A DNA stretch of 22,937 nucleotides from Asterionellopsis glacialis (GCA_014885115.2 WKLE02002955.1:1-22937), one strand, 5' to 3'. Shown: positions 9,843 through 20,087, counted from the stretch's first letter. The notes: generated by a model not told the origin, from the letters alone. Numbers and translations: made by a program.

Positions 9843-12101
9843 TTAATCGATCTTGATGGATGCAAAGATTGTCTGGTTGAACCAAAGTGAGGATATAACA
9901 CCAATGAAACCAGTCATTAAGAATAATCCAAGAGATGATAATCCCATGTATCCAAAGTAAAGCAAATAGGTTGCAAATGAATTGGCCTCCAATTGCTTAA
10001 AGTAGACAATGGAATACAAAAAGACGTACAAGGCAGTGGATCCTGCGGTGGAGAACGAACGCCACCACCAATGGTAGTTCTCACCACAAAGTTGGAAGTA
10101 ACAGAACAAGACTGTGATTTCAGCACAGGTGATGATCAAAATAACAAAAACAAGGAAGAGGAAACCGAATACGTAGTAGTATTGGTCCATCCACATGGAT
10201 CCCAAAATGAAGTAAAGTTCGACAAAGCATGCACCGAAGGGTAAGATACCACCAATGGCTAAAGTGAAAGGGATGCCCATAAACCATGGTTGATCGGGAA
10301 TTTGTCGAGGAATGCTGGATGTGTTGACAGGGAATTCAATAGGGTCTTGTTTGTATCCAAAGTAAGCACCGAAGAACACCAAGGGTGTGGAGATACCAAA
10401 CCACAAGACCAAAAGGACCACCATTGTGGTGAAGGGGACAGCATCGGTAGATCTATTGGCAAAGGCAACAATATCCATAAGGAAGAAAAAGCTGAAAGCA
10501 ATTCCTGGGAATCCCAAGGCTGTCAAGGCAGTAGCCTTTTGCCAAGCCTTGCCCTTGAAGGTCTTGTACAGACGTGCTGTTGTGTACCCAGCAACACTTC
10601 CCAACAAAACGTAAAGTAACAATTCTGCCATAAGTAATGCTCCACGGTTAGCAGGACTGAGGAAACCCATGGTTGAAAAGATAATGGTAAAGATAGCCAT
10701 GCTCAAAATTTGTGCGCCGGTACCACACGCAACAGCAAAGAGAAGAGGAGAGTAGTTGGGTGGACGGAAGACATCGGCATGGACAAGTTTCCATCCAAAC
10801 TCTTCCAAGTCTTCAGCCTTTTCTTCGTCAGTAGCCAAACGATTGTAACGTGCAAAATCACGACGGAGATTACGGACCAAAATGGCAGCAATCATAGCTG
10901 ACAAGACAACTACAATGACGAGAGAATTGGCAATGGAGAGCCAATGAACTTTGGCAGGGATAGCATCGTCCATGGACAAGTAGATATCCCAACGTGATGC
11001 CCAATGCAGCTCCTTATTTTCAGTCCAGGTGACATCGTAGGTGAACAAAACTTGTCCAGATGCTTCCTGAGGCATGCGTCCAGGTGCAGTTACCATATCA
11101 AAATCGGTATGCCTCTTGTTGGATGCCTTTGGATTACATGATTCAATGGGGTTACTGATTTTGGCAAATTCAATAGGCTTTTCTTCGCCGTCTACCTTAT
11201 CATCGTCATCATCATCTTCCTTTGCTTCAAACTTATGTTCAATGGAAAATGGTTCGACAGTGAAACGAACAATCCTGTATTTATCTTCTTCGGTTTCGAC
11301 AGCATGGTACATAATTTCAATATTGACATGGTTATGAATGTATGCCTTCTTTGTGTCAGTTGCTACGAAGCCAACAGGGAATCCTTGCCAGTATCTGGTG
11401 GTAATGGTTGTCTCATCTTCTGCCTTGGAGGCAGCAGATAAGTTGTCTACAATCCAATTGTTATGGTATTGCTTACGGATGGCACGAACGACCTTGTTAG
11501 GTGAAACACCGCGCTTTTCGGCACGACCCAAATTGCTAACGCACAATTGTTCACAATACATTTCAGTCTTCATATTAAGACGGTATGGACTTGACTCAAT
11601 GCGATCACCTGCCAAAAATTCTCCAAGATTCTCATTGTCCATTTTCGGTCCACCTTCGGGGACACAAAATGGTAAACGATAGTAATCAACCGGCAACAAG
11701 GTTTTGGTCGATGTCATCTTGTTCACTTTCAACTTGACGCTGCGCAACCATGGGAAAAAGAGAAAAAGAGAGGAAACGTTTTTGGTAAGCAAACTTTTGA
11801 TTTCATATCATGGTAATTTTCCAAGTTTAAATAAATAGAACATCATTTTTTTTTCCTAGGTAAAAAAAAGGCACTATTCGATTCGTTCGATTCCGATGGG
11901 GCAGGAACAAAATCCGCATTCGCGATTCAGTCACAATGACAGAATGTACCGTTGAAACACAAGGAAATCAATTCAGACTTACGGATCGCCTTCTCCAAAG
12001 GATTGGGGATTAACACCTGGAAGATAAAACGCATTGGCTAGCTCTCCTCCAAAGAGGAAAGCTGCCATGGCAACAGCAACACCATGGCGCAACATGGTCA
12101 T
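9843..12101 (-). CDS. Transmembrane 9 superfamily protein (nonaspanin/EMP70)
   Basis: Exon 1 is 12101-11983 and exon 2 is 11739-9843, giving 671 residues, usual for TM9SF2/4-type proteins. Residues 1-24 are a signal peptide (VAVAMAAFLFGG, cleavage near ANA). The mature start FYLPGVNP, then DPVKLKVNKMTSTKT, DYYRLPFC, NLGEFLAGDRIESSPY and NWIVDNL are family hallmarks of the lumenal domain. An acidic DDDDDDK stretch lies within it. From about residue 290 on come nine hydrophobic segments. The C terminus is KID, the KxD/E signal that keeps family members in the Golgi through COPI. Family roles include cargo sorting of membrane proteins with glycine-rich helices, adhesion and Golgi/endosome function; the specific role here is unknown. 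An assembly gap begins 20 nt upstream of the ATG, so the 5' flank is unseen, but the complete signal peptide supports this start. Confidence 0.95.
11740..11982 (-). other. Intron of the TM9 gene
   Basis: Donor GTAAGT at 11982-11977 and acceptor GCGCAG ending at 11740 (minus strand), 243 nt. Splicing joins CC to C to give GDP-VKLKVNKM, matching the family. A GTTCGATTCC word near 11887 on the plus strand resembles a tRNA B box but has no tRNA around it. Confidence 0.92.
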
Positions 12102-12121
12102 TGTTCGTGGGGTTTTGAGAG

Positions 12122-12252
12122 NNNNNNNNNNNNNNNNNNNNNNNNNNNNNNNNNNNNNNNNNNNNNNNNNNNNNNNNNNNNNNNNNNNNNNNNNNNNNNN
12201 NNNNNNNNNNNNNNNNNNNNNNNNNNNNNNNNNNNNNNNNNNNNNNNNNNNN
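12122..12252. other. Assembly gap (131 N)
   Basis: A run of undetermined bases. It covers the presumed 5' leader and proximal promoter of the TM9 gene, so nothing can be said about those or about any small feature inside. Confidence 1.
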
Positions 12253-12973
12253 AAGAGAAGCCAGTAAAAGCAAAGCAAGAATATAAATAAAAAACAATGA
12301 TTATTTTTTTGAATCTTCCCCCCAACTATTTCAATAATTTACCTAATACCCCATTATTTCTATTTTAACAGATGGCTATAGATTTCTCCAAAAAGTATCC
12401 CGAGCTATGTACAGTACATAGCTAGTAAAAGAGTTGACCAGGTATAATATGTATTTGAATTTAAAATGGGGGGATGACTATCGCGTTCCTCCGAGATATG
12501 TATCTTAATATACGTTTTTTACTATTGGAATGAACAATACTACATTCGTAATACAAGTAAAAGTAATTAGGACTTTTGATACTTTTCTATCTATCTCTGT
12601 CTCCAAAAACCAAAAACCTCCACACATCCCATGCTCATGTTTTTAGAGGTTGTACACGCGCAAGGTGATGATCGATCTACTAGGAAGACAATAAGCGCAT
12701 CAATACTAAATTGCGCACGAATCAAGTTTATAGTTCTCTTTTAAAAGAAGAAAAGTATTATATAAATCTCATTATGTTGTTACTTCTTTTCTCAATTTCA
12801 AAAGGCGAACGAGCTGGGAGGTTTTCGATTAAACTCTAACCTTATTTTCCTGTGTACCGTACATGCAACATGCGACATTATCACAATATCAATGAAAATG
12901 TTTTCATGATCGTTGAACCAATGTAGCATATTGAGAAACTCAGTAATTGCTTTTCTTTTTTTTTAGGAGCTCC
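12253..12973. other. Intergenic between IspD and the TM9 gene
   Basis: AT-rich sequence downstream of ispD and upstream of the TM9 gene, which lie on the same strand. There is no supported ORF, tRNA or repeat array. It probably contains the IspD 3' UTR and part of the TM9 promoter. Confidence 0.5.
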
Positions 12974-14116
12974 TCAAATAGTAACTTTGGTATTTCGATC
13001 TGCTAAAATAGCAGATGCAACATCCATATCTTCAGGTGTTGTAATTTTTAAATTCGTATATTCTCCACAAGTTAATTTGACTGGTTCACCCAAGGCTTCA
13101 ACAATGGAAACGTCATCGGTAACTTCCAAGTTTTCAGCTTCTACCTTGGCAAAGCCACGTTTCAATGTGTCAATCTTAATTACTTGTGGTGTATGAACTT
13201 CCCATAGTCTTGCTCTAGGAATAGTACGGAGAACCGTACTCCCATCCTCACTTTCCTTAATGGTTGCCTTACAGGGAACACCCAACACAGCCGCACCGTA
13301 CTCTTTGGCATCCTTGATAACGTTTGTTATTTCTTCAATCGTTACAAGAGGTCGTGCACTATCATGAACTGCAACATATTCACATGTATCACCGGCCATT
13401 TCAGCAAGTTTCGTTAATCCATTCTCAACAGAACCCTGTCGTTCTTCACCTGGATCAGCAAAGTATAACTTTCCTTCATACTTGTCTACAAACTCTTGAT
13501 ATTCAGGTTGATATTTGGGACTCATCACCAATACGACTGTAGGAGGTCCTCTGTTTTTTTCGTTCGTAAGTTAGTTTGTTTTCCAATGCAAGAGAACATT
13601 AAAGTCAGACGTAATGGTTGCTATTACAGAAAAGGTTCAAGCAAACTGCGAAAGTGGACAATGCTTTTCGGCAACGTAGTTGCGCAGCAAGTGCAGAAAA
13701 GAATTTTACTTCTGTTTCTTTTGCTCTCTTTCACATGATGTATACTGTACTTACTTTAAACCATTGGCTTCTGCAAATTCAGGAAGTTTGTTCAAAAACA
13801 AATCCATCGAATAATGAAGTACTGGGTGTCCGTCTAATTCTAAAAATTGTTTTGGCATGTTGGCCTTCATTCGAGATCCTGTACCACCAGCCAACAAGAC
13901 GAATCCAACATCACCCATATCTACTGCGTTGGAAGAATCTTCCTCATTACCTTCACCCATGAAAAGAGATGATGAGGAAATCGAGTTCATCCCAGCTGCA
14001 TAATGCGCTGCCCCACGTGGAACAATAGAAAAGGATGAAATTTCTTGAACGACAAATCCAAGTACTAGCGTGGAAGCCATTGCAACAATGGTGCTAAACC
14101 TACTGGAAATCTTCAT
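12974..14116 (-). CDS. ispD: 2-C-methyl-D-erythritol 4-phosphate cytidylyltransferase, plastid
   Basis: Exon 1 is 14116-13755 and exon 2 is 13550-12974, 312 residues. The enzyme makes CDP-methylerythritol from MEP and CTP, the third step of the plastid MEP isoprenoid pathway. The catalytic core starts near residue 71: FVLLAGGTGSRMKANMPKQF is the CTP-binding loop with Arg82 and Lys89. Then come VHDSARP (Asp184, equivalent to E. coli Asp106), a TPQ motif, TDDVSIVE (265-272) and NLKITTPEDMD with Lys289 (equivalent to E. coli Lys213), so all key residues are present. Residues 1-28 are a hydrophobic signal peptide. ISS-FSIVPRG resembles the ASAFAP motif, where Phe at +1 directs diatom proteins to the four-membrane plastid, and a Ser-rich transit segment follows to about residue 52. 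Start: the ATG gives a complete bipartite leader; a TATAAAA stretch lies just upstream. Confidence 0.96.
13551..13754 (-). other. Intron of ispD
   Basis: Donor GTAAGT at 13754-13749 and acceptor AACAG ending at 13551 (minus strand), 204 nt. Joining AA to A gives Lys121 followed by GPPTVVLVMSPKYQ, the expected second strand of the nucleotide-binding fold. Using the AG two bases downstream would break the frame. Confidence 0.92.
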
Positions 14117-14990
14117 TTTTTTTATAAAATTTCCGTCAATAATGTTTGTTCACTAAAATCGAGATATGTCAACCAACGTCGTCTTGAGTACTTGTCGATA
14201 TCAGTGCTTGTGTGTTGTCTTTTGTGGATTTCACCCTCCGTTTCTCCGCGTCTACTCTCTGTAGTCTATTATTTGAGGTTCCTTGTAGTTGATGTTGTCA
14301 AGTCATCAAGATTCGTACAAGGATTTTCTCGCTTGCAGTGTAGTGGGTTGAAAAATCAAAAAAAGTTAAGTTGTGTGGTTTCAACCGTCCATCCATCAAC
14401 CGTGAACATACGTCAGTTTGCCAAAATAAATAATATCATAACCATTATTTTTTTCTCATAAACACAGGGGCCGCATCTGGCCACATGATTGGGATATTGA
14501 ATTTACGAAAAGGAGTGTGCGCGAAAAAAAAACACGATCTAAAGATGTTGGCTTCCCAACACAATTTTGCTGAAACATATAACTAGTTTTTAATGTTTAT
14601 GATTCTGCGACAATGCAGATTACTATCTCTATAGACGCTATCTCTATAGACTGAAACCACTGAATAACAGAATGAAGAGTATTTCAGATTGATTGTATGT
14701 TTCCTAGCAGACAGCATGTACACGCACCATAGCTACTTTTGATAACTCTCCACAACATTCAGTTTGTTTGCATTGTGCGATTGATTTTCAAATGGTTGTT
14801 ATCTAAGTATATGATGACTTCTTCGAATACAAGAACAAGGAAGACTATTTTTTTCTAAAACTTTCGTATCTATTTTTTCTTTTACACTACATTCATCTAA
14901 AACGGGAAAAATAAACTTCAATGATGTTGGTATCAATGCGGTGACGCGTGTAAGATGCAGTACATTATACGACATTCGTTCAAGTGATTC
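14117..14990. other. Intergenic between ispD and the shorter glycosyltransferase-like gene
   Basis: No supported gene. It holds the ispD promoter side (from 14117 up) and the 3' side of the gene ending at 14991. A 15-nt near-exact direct repeat (CTATCTCTATAGAC plus one base) lies at 14623-14637 and 14638-14652. The open frame at 14192-14461 has no protein-like features. Confidence 0.5.
14623..14652. repeat. 15-nt tandem duplication
   Basis: CTATCTCTATAGACG is followed at once by CTATCTCTATAGACT, two copies differing in the last base. Each contains the short palindrome TCTATAGA. Confidence 0.8.
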
Positions 14991-15902
14991 TCACGAAGTT
15001 TGAGTTATATCTTCACCAAGGCATTGTTGTCTCCACCGTTTATTTAGTACTCGTGCAAAGTAATGTCGATCGTGAATGTCTTTACCTTGCGGAATATCCA
15101 GTACACCTGCATTTAAGGCAAACTGTGTTTCATGTGCCGTCAAGTGAACAGCAAATACATGCCGTGCCGCATCACAATCAACTTTGCCTAACCTTTTGTA
15201 GAGGTATGACCCCACAGAATTTTCCTGAATGAATGGCATTGGTTGATTTAAAAACAAATCGCGTAATGCCTTCCGATCACTATATACTTGATGTTCCCGA
15301 ACTTCAGGATCATAGGCATCTGCCAATTTGATTAATTCTTTAGCCATGCGTTCCCATTCAAATCCTGAACCTGAAAATAAGGATGGATTGGTCCCTTCAT
15401 ACGTAGTGAAAGCACCAGTATTGGGAAGTGGACCAGTACCATCTGCCAGAGCAGATATCCCCAAAGGAAAGCAATCGGTCGTACTCATCCATCCACCTGT
15501 ACCCAATGATGCCATGGCTAACCATCCCTTAAAACGCCGATAGTGCTTGGATTCAAAAATGCGACTATGTGTTTTGTAGGATGGATGGAGTTCAGCGTGA
15601 GATGTATCTAAAACCACAGGATCCCATCCTTGTTGATCCCATAATTCCTGCCAGGCCTCCAATAATTGTTCCTCACGACGACGAAGTGTCTCATCCAGAT
15701 GATCGGATGGGTCATAAAATGTATAAATGATTGGTCTCGGATCCCCATTCGAACTGCTTCTTTGCAACCGCTGTGACTGTTGCATTATTGATCGGCGGTT
15801 TGAATGGAGGCTCCAACCATTTTCTTGTAATTGTGGAAGCAAGACCAGCAATGCCAATAAAGGCAATGCCAAAATAACAACCTCAATCCAATGTCGACTC
15901 AT
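14991..15902 (-). CDS. Putative type II membrane glycosyltransferase, short paralogue
   Basis: 303 residues from the ATG at 15902. The frame is open further upstream, but that extension begins at GTG, and MSR followed by a hydrophobic stretch lines up with the paralogue at 20867-22273. Residues about 6-25 form a membrane anchor, with the catalytic part presumably in the Golgi lumen. Conserved blocks shared with the paralogue are IYTF (59-62), W-x3-W-x3-GW-x-P-x-VL (84-98), HPSY, WLAMASLGTGGWMS (127-140), LPNTGAFTTY, SGSGFEWERMA, VDCDAA, AVHL, DIP and RHYFARVLNKRW. The block around 127-147 resembles the GT-A arrangement of GT32-like sugar transferases, in which a Gly-rich turn precedes DxD. 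Here DxD is degenerate: STTDCFP against SDYDTFP in the paralogue, so only Asp143 remains. It may be an altered or inactive enzyme. Donor and acceptor are unknown. Confidence 0.7.
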   Translation of the reverse strand: MSRHWIEVVILALPLLALLVLLPQLQENGWSLHSNRRSIMQQSQRLQRSSSNGDPRPIIYTFYDPSDHLDETLRRREEQLLEAWQELWDQQGWDPVVLDTSHAELHPSYKTHSRIFESKHYRRFKGWLAMASLGTGGWMSTTDCFPLGISALADGTGPLPNTGAFTTYEGTNPSLFSGSGFEWERMAKELIKLADAYDPEVREHQVYSDRKALRDLFLNQPMPFIQENSVGSYLYKRLGKVDCDAARHVFAVHLTAHETQFALNAGVLDIPQGKDIHDRHYFARVLNKRWRQQCLGEDITQTS

Positions 15903-16395
15903 GGCTGCCACTCGTCTTGTTAATAATTGAAAGAAGGTTGTTCTGCTTGTACTAATCTGATTCAGCACCCTACACCGTGGTGGTCATGAAAACAATGAAT
16001 ACCTTGGCGGTTTTCATGGAGAGACTCAACTCTAGTGGAAAATGTTGTCCTTTCTGCCAGAAAACACACCACAATGAGACAGAAAGTGACCGTTACCATG
16101 ACTATATTTGGTCTTATGTACCTTCATCATCTACAGAAAGACATCTTATCAAATTATGTATATATAATTCATTACACAAAATAAAGTGATTAAAACAAGC
16201 AAGATGACTTTTAGTACATTTGGTACATGCGAAGATTATAGCAAATGTCCGATTAAATGACTTAACCCCAACCTTATCCTTTCTTTAATTGACTTTTAGA
16301 TGTAGGCACGATGCGGGCGAGAAAGCACAGAAAAAGAGAAAACTACGTAGCGACTGAAGGGGTGTAAAAATTATTATTTCAATCTGCTATATTAA
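15903..16395. other. Intergenic between the Nudix gene and the short glycosyltransferase-like gene
   Basis: About 490 nt between two genes transcribed in the same direction. It should hold the 3' UTR of the Nudix gene and the promoter of the downstream gene. I see no gene, repeat array or RNA in it. Confidence 0.5.
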
Positions 16396-17604
16396 TCATG
16401 CACACTTGGCACCTCGTAACGAATCAACAAGCTCCAGAAAGGAAGGGTCGTCTACATCAAGTATACCATGTCGAACAAGAAAATCAATTAAAACGACACC
16501 AACATTTGGTTTCCATTGATTATTAGAATCATCTTCCTTTACAGATTCACATAACATATCAATTAAATCTTGAATGGGAATCTTTTCAAACGAATCCATT
16601 TCACCGTCCACTGGTGCGGGTATAAAATCAATAGGGAGTTGTAAATCAAAACAAAATAATACGTCTCTTTTCAACCCCCACATATCTTCATTGAATCCTG
16701 TATAACTTATAGCTGATACAGCCTTTAAATTTTGTTGAAGGATATCATGTGGGATACCAGCCTCTTCTTGACACTCATTCATCATGGCTTGCTTCGCTTG
16801 CATTCCCGCCGCTAATCCACCAGCTGCAAGGCTATCCTTACGACTAGGCCATGTTGCTTTGGTGGATGCTCTTGTTCCAATCCAAACATGTGTTGGTTTG
16901 TTATTCATAACAGTAGCAGAGGCAGGATGGTCTCCTTCACATGTATACCCATTGACAAATACACCGTATGCTGGTACACCAAATAGGACGGCAGCGGCAC
17001 GTTCTACAATCAATTCAGGTGACGATGCAAATGATTCACGTACAGCAAATGGTTCGTCTCTCCATCCACGTAAGGCAGGTACAATATCTTGTTCACGAAG
17101 TGATACTAATACATCTTCCACGACCTTGGAACGCTCCGATACAAGAAGGGTATTGTGCTCATCATCATCACCACCCCCTGTTGAAATCTTCGATTCCCCT
17201 GACGGATCAATCAATGTAATGGCTTTGGAGGAAACATCAAATACAGATGGATATTGTGATAGTGCTTTCACGGATTGATCTAAACATAGCCCCATAGATT
17301 TGTTACCCACAACAAATGGAAGAGCCGATTTTGCAGCTTCACCTGCACGATCGTTCCGTCGTACACGATGTAATAGACATTCTGCTACAGTCCTACCGCC
17401 ATTACTATTGGTTGTGGAAAGAGCATTCACGACGCTGATTTTGGATGGCATTGTTGACATCCAACATGATGCAACGAGAAAGACGGGTATTATGCTGGTA
17501 GATAATTTTTGGAATATTTTGCTTTTGAGGTTGTGACTTGATGATATACTACCGTAAACGCATCGGCTACGAGTTATAATAAATTGACGCTGTGATAACG
17601 ACAT
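16396..17604 (-). CDS. DUF4743 + Nudix hydrolase (Tnr3/YJR142W type)
   Basis: 402 residues, single exon. The C-terminal two thirds match the DUF4743-Nudix family: ERAAAVLFGVPAYGVFVNGY, VWIGTRASTKATWPSRKDSLAAGG, then the Nudix box region GGLAAGMQ...NECQEEAGIP (about 260-283), GLKRDVLFCFDLQLPIDFIP, DGEMDSFEKIPI, KPNVGVVLIDFLVRHG. Relatives include the Nudix part of fungal Tnr3, yeast YJR142W and plant NUDT20/24, shown for some members to remove damaged (oxo- and oxy-) thiamin diphosphate. Metal-binding EE of the box is kept, but the Arg/Lys before the first Glu is Asn, and the classical Glu early in the box is not acidic. An N-terminal leader of about 65 residues has a hydrophobic stretch (SIIPVFLVASCWMS) followed by VNALS, so it could be an organelle-targeting sequence, mitochondrial or plastid. 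Confidence 0.88.
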   Translation of the reverse strand: MSLSQRQFIITRSRCVYGSISSSHNLKSKIFQKLSTSIIPVFLVASCWMSTMPSKISVVNALSTTNSNGGRTVAECLLHRVRRNDRAGEAAKSALPFVVGNKSMGLCLDQSVKALSQYPSVFDVSSKAITLIDPSGESKISTGGGDDDEHNTLLVSERSKVVEDVLVSLREQDIVPALRGWRDEPFAVRESFASSPELIVERAAAVLFGVPAYGVFVNGYTCEGDHPASATVMNNKPTHVWIGTRASTKATWPSRKDSLAAGGLAAGMQAKQAMMNECQEEAGIPHDILQQNLKAVSAISYTGFNEDMWGLKRDVLFCFDLQLPIDFIPAPVDGEMDSFEKIPIQDLIDMLCESVKEDDSNNQWKPNVGVVLIDFLVRHGILDVDDPSFLELVDSLRGAKCA

Positions 17605-18473
17605 TGTTGATCATAGACTAGACTACCAAAGCTCCTGTCTCGTCGCCGTTTCCACTGGTCGACTACGACCTGCGAAACCACCCATTGTTCCTCGTTTCTT
17701 TCGTGACACCATCACACATCATACATCACATCCAAAACATCAAAAAAAACTTGTGCTGACGTAGGCGACATCATTTTCAGAATTTTGCGATTTCCAAATT
17801 CTGGTCAATGTGCTCCTATTTGTATGTATTATAAACTACTTATTTGTGTACCCGGGTAAGGGTTAAGGATATATCACATTTATAGATGACTCTGCAAAGA
17901 CTTCAAAAGACTTTATATGACCTCCCTTGGTCTTTGTTAGATCAAAGTGACCTGAACCGTGATTGATCAATAAGCTCTTTGTAATCATAAATCAGTTGGA
18001 TTTAAGGCAATTATTCCTTTTCCTTGACAAGATATATATTCATTGTTATAGATTTGTCAACGGAGTGTTTTTACTTAACAACTTTATGAGACAAATTCCT
18101 TAATGAATAATCAACCAAGATTTTGACTTATCTACTTTAGGCTTCGTAGATAGTATCATTGCCATAAGTAATTGAGATAGCAGTATTCCTACATAGGATG
18201 ACATCGACCTGCCTTGCTGGCAGTCATCGTTGGGTCACAAGAGTAGGACCAAACCTTAATAAATTTCGACTTTGCGGTATGGAACGTTACTGCAAAGGCC
18301 TTCGAATCTTTGAAACACGAAAGTTTCGATAACCGTGGCTGGTAACAAGAGGAAGCATACAAGGTGTTTGTGCAACATACCATTCCCTGTTGAACAAACT
18401 TATCCCAACACACCTTGGGAAAAGACACCGTTGCATCACAAACATTCTTGGAAAATATACCACGCACGTCAGT
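17605..18473. promoter_or_regulatory. Divergent intergenic region (Nudix gene / SGNH-like gene)
   Basis: The two flanking genes point away from each other, so both promoters should lie here. I cannot mark a core promoter. An imperfect palindrome, GGTCTTTG then ATCAAAGTGACC, occurs at about 17930-17953, with a second CTTTG word near 17980. An open frame runs into the SGNH-like CDS from 18390, but it starts at TTG. The minus-strand frame at 18189-18485 has no recognisable features. Confidence 0.45.
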
Positions 18474-20087
18474 ATGAAAACTCAAAAGCAGTTTCGTTCA
18501 CCACGAACAATCGTTCATCATCGTCGTTGGATTGTTTCTTGTAGCATTGTAATTTTAATGTCTGTATCGTATGTGCATCAATATGGAGAATCTTTTTATT
18601 TCCTTCAAAATCTCATGGATGGTGAAAAAGACTTGGACTCTGTTGAAAAACGATTATTGTCGTTACCACAATACCCACATTATCAAGAACAACGAAGACT
18701 TGGGAGCAACGAGAACATCAATCCTGCCATTGCGGCTCAAATAGTCCATTCGTTAGGAGAATCAAGAAATCTTGCGAGTGTTGCTACTACCACTGAAACA
18801 TCACAAGAGGATTATACGTATCATAGTATTCACCAACGGCAGCAACAACGTCATTTGAATGTCTTACCAAAGGCACCACTACGTTGTGCAACGTTTGGTA
18901 ATGTTGATACCTATGGGTCCATGGCATTTCAGGGTGGCAAGCGTATGGATTCGTATGCATATCATATTTGTCATGAAGTAGATAATTATGGTGTTATATC
19001 CCAAACAGCAAATTACCCCACCGTATGTTTACAAAGTTTGATTGGTGATGATAAGGAATATGATGTTTTAATATTTGATTACGATGGTAAGCCCAACCAA
19101 CATATGGGTCTAGCATCGAGATTACGTGAACGTTTCCCCGGTGCAAAATTCATCGTATTAGATAGATTCCAACCCTTTAAGATTGTATGGAAACAACAGA
19201 ATAAACAAATTACATCGTTATCATTGCGACGTCAATTGGGATCACGCGGATGGCGTCCTGGTACAGCGTTTAATAAGAGAATTTTTACAAGACGAATGAA
19301 AGTTTGGAAAAACGAACGTCTAAGCAAGGGTGAAAGAATGAAACACAAATTTGTTTATAAAAATTCGAAAAAGACAGTCGTAAAGATGTTGGAATCCAAG
19401 TACAACGCGTTAACGCTTACATTTGGTAATGAAGCAGAAGTAGAAGATAGTATGATTGAAACATTAGATTTTTATAATGATGACGGTGATTTCTTAACAC
19501 AAGCTGGACACGATTTAGTTGCCAATGAAATTAAAGCTGCGTTGCAACAAGCTAACATACAACGCACAACTGTACCCGTAGGGACATGGGGTGATGGCGA
19601 TTCATGCCATTTATGGTTCAATGATGGAGAACTTAAAGACGTATCACATGGTTTGGGTGTGGAAATATTGAATTATGACAAATCCATGTATGCCCTAGCA
19701 TTCCCCCCAGCGGGAAGTTGGATACGTGTAAATAATCCATTTCCAGACAATCGAGATTTGTATTTAAGTTATGCTGTCTCACCAGGTTCGACACAGTTAC
19801 ATTCCAATGTAAATGTTGTTGTAGAACGTGCCGGTATTGATATTGACTTGGACACACGTGGATTTAATACCTTTGATAAAACCCAAGTTGTATCGCCAAA
19901 AATAGAGTCTATTGGTAAGATTCCACCGGGTAGTCACTTTGTACAGATCACGCCCTACAATGATGGGACGTTACCATTTTATTTAGTTGGTCTTGTCATG
20001 ACAGATTCCAGAAACAAATTCAAACCACACACGTATGAATTCTTACAAAGTTATTGGAGGAGTGAAACCATTTATGCTGATACATGA
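18474..20087 (+). CDS. Type II membrane protein with degenerate SGNH-hydrolase domain
   Basis: 537 residues, single exon, ATG at 18474 chosen because the frame above begins at TTG and this ATG places a basic tail before the anchor. Residues 19-34 (WIVSCSIVILMSVSYV) are a signal anchor. A polar, Gln-rich stem follows to about 130. CATFGNVDTYGSMAF (138-152) sits where SGNH hydrolases have block I GDSxTxG, but Ser is replaced by Val144. Then come YPTVCLQSL, DVLIFDYDG and FPGAKFIVLDRF, typical of the alternating fold. DGDFLTQAGHDLVANEI (337-353) matches block V, with Phe340 where the catalytic His of DxxH should be. From about 365 a beta-rich C-terminal domain begins (SCHLWFNDGEL, NYDKSMYALAFPPAGSWIRV, LYLSYAVSPG). 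Likely location is the Golgi or cell surface. It is probably catalytically dead or uses other residues. It may act on, or bind, glycans. Confidence 0.7.
   Translation: MKTQKQFRSPRTIVHHRRWIVSCSIVILMSVSYVHQYGESFYFLQNLMDGEKDLDSVEKRLLSLPQYPHYQEQRRLGSNENINPAIAAQIVHSLGESRNLASVATTTETSQEDYTYHSIHQRQQQRHLNVLPKAPLRCATFGNVDTYGSMAFQGGKRMDSYAYHICHEVDNYGVISQTANYPTVCLQSLIGDDKEYDVLIFDYDGKPNQHMGLASRLRERFPGAKFIVLDRFQPFKIVWKQQNKQITSLSLRRQLGSRGWRPGTAFNKRIFTRRMKVWKNERLSKGERMKHKFVYKNSKKTVVKMLESKYNALTLTFGNEAEVEDSMIETLDFYNDDGDFLTQAGHDLVANEIKAALQQANIQRTTVPVGTWGDGDSCHLWFNDGELKDVSHGLGVEILNYDKSMYALAFPPAGSWIRVNNPFPDNRDLYLSYAVSPGSTQLHSNVNVVVERAGIDIDLDTRGFNTFDKTQVVSPKIESIGKIPPGSHFVQITPYNDGTLPFYLVGLVMTDSRNKFKPHTYEFLQSYWRSETIYADT

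Noticed and set aside
9474..9890. 138-codon open frame on the plus strand
   Set aside because: Starts at TTG, has no recognisable motif and overlaps the TM9 coding end.
11877..11900. tRNA-like B box GTTCGATTCC
   Set aside because: No A box or cloverleaf around it; it lies inside the TM9 intron.
15903..15968. Extension of the short glycosyltransferase-like protein to 15968
   Set aside because: It begins at GTG, and MSR at 15902 aligns with the paralogue's MSRR start region.
16784..17278. 164-codon plus-strand frame within the Nudix gene
   Set aside because: It is antisense to a well-supported coding region, with composition explained by that gene.
18390..18473. N-terminal extension of the SGNH-like protein from 18390
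   Set aside because: The frame begins at TTG; the ATG at 18474 gives a normal basic tail and signal anchor.
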